A DNA stretch of 6,853 bases from Deltaproteobacteria bacterium (GTDB lineage: Bacteria > Desulfobacterota > SM23-61), in the NCBI GenBank assembly GCA_029857975.1, contig JAOUFX010000151.1, positions 1 through 6,853 on the forward strand, written 5' to 3'. Shown in pieces: positions 5,591-6,853 of this stretch. The translations under genes were made by a program, and so were the position numbers. A model generated the notes under the pieces. That model made no database searches. It was given only the letters and a program-made list of their open reading frames with translations, and was not told the origin of the DNA. Numbering within the stretch: the stretch's first letter is position 1; every line of letters begins with the position of its first letter.

Positions 5591-6853
5591 ATGCCATTGA
5601 TGAACGGAAAGCAGTACCGGGATAGTTTGAGGAAGATGAAGCACGTGGTCTACATCTTCGGGGAACGCATCTCTAACCCCGTGGACCACCCCATTGTCAT
5701 TCCCTCGCAGAATGCGGTGGCCATGACTCATGACTTGGCTTTTGACCCGAAGTATGAAGACCTGCTTACCGTAACGTCCTCTCTGACGGGCAAGAAGATC
5801 AGCCGTTTTACCCATATCTTTCAGAGTATTGATGACATGGTGAAGAAAGTGAAGATGGCCAGGCTTCTGGGACAGAAGACGGGCACCTGTTTTCAGCGTT
5901 GTGCCACCATGGATGCAGCCAATTCCCTGTTCATCGTCACGAGTGAGATGGATAGAAAGCTGGGGACAAATTACCATGATCGTTTTTTAAACTTCATACG
6001 GGAGGCTCAAGAAAAGGATTACTACGTTGGAGTGGCCATGACCGATGTAAAGGGCGATCGTTCCCGGAGGCCTCATGAACAAGCGGATCCGGATTTATAC
6101 CTCCATGTGGTGGAAGAAAAGAAGGATGGGATCGTCGTGCGGGGGGCCAAGTCCAACCAAACGGGGTCGATTAACTCCCAGTACACGATCGTGGCGCCGA
6201 CGGCGGCCATGAAAAAAGAGGATAAGGATTATGCGGTGGCCTTCGCCGTACCGACGGATGCCGAAGGAGTCATTCACATCTACGGCCGGAATCCCGGCGA
6301 TACCCGGAAACTGGAGGGCTGCCCAGTGGACTTGGGCAATTATCGATTCAGCGGTCAGGAAACCCTGCTGATCTTCGATAATGTTTTCGTCCCCTGGGAG
6401 AAAGTCTTTCTCTATAAAGAGGTTGAATTCGCCGGACGGATTCCCTTTCTTTTTGGGGCGAACCACCGGCAGTCCTATGGGGGTTGCAAGGCCGGGGTGA
6501 GCGACGTCTTGATCGGGGCGGTGAAATTGTTGGCCGAGTACAACGGGCTCGACAAGATGCCCCACATCCGGGACAAGATTTTAGATATGGTGCGACTGAC
6601 CGAGACGATTTACTGCTGCGGCATCGCCACGGGTGTGGAAGGAGTAAAGACGGAGTGGGGTTCTTACTTTGTCAATCAACTTTTAGGCAATGTGTGCAAG
6701 CTCAATGTGGGGGCCCTACCCTTTGAGATGGCCCGGATGGCGGTGGACATCACCGGGGGAATTCTGGGGACGATGGTCTCGGAGAAAGATTTAAAAAGCC
6801 CGGAGATCGGCGGGTATGTGGAAAAATACATGAAAGGGTTGCCCGAGGTTCCC
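5591..6853 (+). CDS. abfD: 4-hydroxybutyryl-CoA dehydratase / vinylacetyl-CoA isomerase-like protein (cut by right edge)
   Basis: The first 421 residues of a protein whose family is about 490 long. AbfD is a cytoplasmic, oxygen-sensitive FAD and [4Fe-4S] homotetramer that dehydrates 4-hydroxybutyryl-CoA to crotonyl-CoA by a ketyl-radical route and isomerises vinylacetyl-CoA. The cluster ligands known in Clostridium aminobutyricum (Cys99, Cys103, His292, Cys299) are matched by Cys100 and Cys104 in TCFQRC, and His292 and Cys299 in NHRQSYGGCK. Residues reported to matter for catalysis are also present: Glu257 (GQE), Tyr296 and Lys300. The reported Glu455 lies outside the window. Other landmarks are VDHPIVIPS (31-39), AMTDVKGDR (149-157), VVRGAKSNQTGSIN (182-195) and AVPTDAEGV (219-227). 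These residues exclude the plain flavin 4-hydroxyphenylacetate hydroxylases of the same superfamily, which lack the cluster. Substrate could be a related 4-hydroxyacyl-CoA rather than 4-hydroxybutyryl-CoA. Follows dehydrogenase 2 by 56 nt with no visible terminator. Confidence 0.93.
   Translation, partial: MPLMNGKQYRDSLRKMKHVVYIFGERISNPVDHPIVIPSQNAVAMTHDLAFDPKYEDLLTVTSSLTGKKISRFTHIFQSIDDMVKKVKMARLLGQKTGTCFQRCATMDAANSLFIVTSEMDRKLGTNYHDRFLNFIREAQEKDYYVGVAMTDVKGDRSRRPHEQADPDLYLHVVEEKKDGIVVRGAKSNQTGSINSQYTIVAPTAAMKKEDKDYAVAFAVPTDAEGVIHIYGRNPGDTRKLEGCPVDLGNYRFSGQETLLIFDNVFVPWEKVFLYKEVEFAGRIPFLFGANHRQSYGGCKAGVSDVLIGAVKLLAEYNGLDKMPHIRDKILDMVRLTETIYCCGIATGVEGVKTEWGSYFVNQLLGNVCKLNVGALPFEMARMAVDITGGILGTMVSEKDLKSPEIGGYVEKYMKGLPEVP

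Overview
The window carries an anaerobic acyl-CoA metabolism cluster from a GC-moderate bacterium. Gene content (ferredoxin-fused electron-transfer flavoprotein, oxygen-sensitive radical-type 4-hydroxybutyryl-CoA dehydratase, BadI/MenB-type crotonase) points to a strict anaerobe. A syntrophic or sulfate-reducing deltaproteobacterial lineage or a clostridial-type fermenter would fit. I infer this from gene content and style only; there is no rRNA or other marker here.

Layout: (1) positions 1-188, minus strand, hold the N-terminal 62 codons of a crotonase-superfamily enzyme resembling 2-ketocyclohexanecarboxyl-CoA hydrolase (BadI) or naphthoate synthase (MenB). (2) Positions 189-1180 are a roughly 990-bp divergent spacer. 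It is AT-rich in its left two thirds, with two short inverted repeats, one good sigma70-like promoter pointing right, an imperfect hairpin/REP-like element, and what looks like the decayed start of a TetR-family regulator. (3) Positions 1181-6853, plus strand, hold a tightly packed five-gene set: acyl-CoA dehydrogenase 1, etfB, etfA with an N-terminal two-cluster ferredoxin domain, acyl-CoA dehydrogenase 2, and an AbfD-like 4-hydroxybutyryl-CoA dehydratase that runs off the right edge. Gaps are 50, 9, 2 and 56 nt, each start has a Shine-Dalgarno, and no terminator is visible between them.

How the genes may work together: the dehydratase would turn a 4-hydroxyacyl-CoA into a 2-enoyl-CoA (4-hydroxybutyryl-CoA to crotonyl-CoA in the known enzyme). 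The acyl-CoA dehydrogenase/Etf/ferredoxin set would exchange electrons between acyl-CoA/enoyl-CoA, NAD(H) and ferredoxin. The order dehydrogenase-EtfB-EtfA(ferredoxin) is that of the electron-bifurcating caffeyl-CoA reductase CarCDE of Acetobacterium.

The most unusual observation is that the two dehydrogenases are degenerate in complementary places. Dehydrogenase 1 keeps the flavin/substrate loop and catalytic Glu but has lost the two motifs that normally reach into the neighbouring subunit's FAD. Dehydrogenase 2 keeps those neighbour-reaching motifs but has lost the flavin/substrate loop. This predicts an obligate heteromeric dehydrogenase with one composite FAD site per pair.
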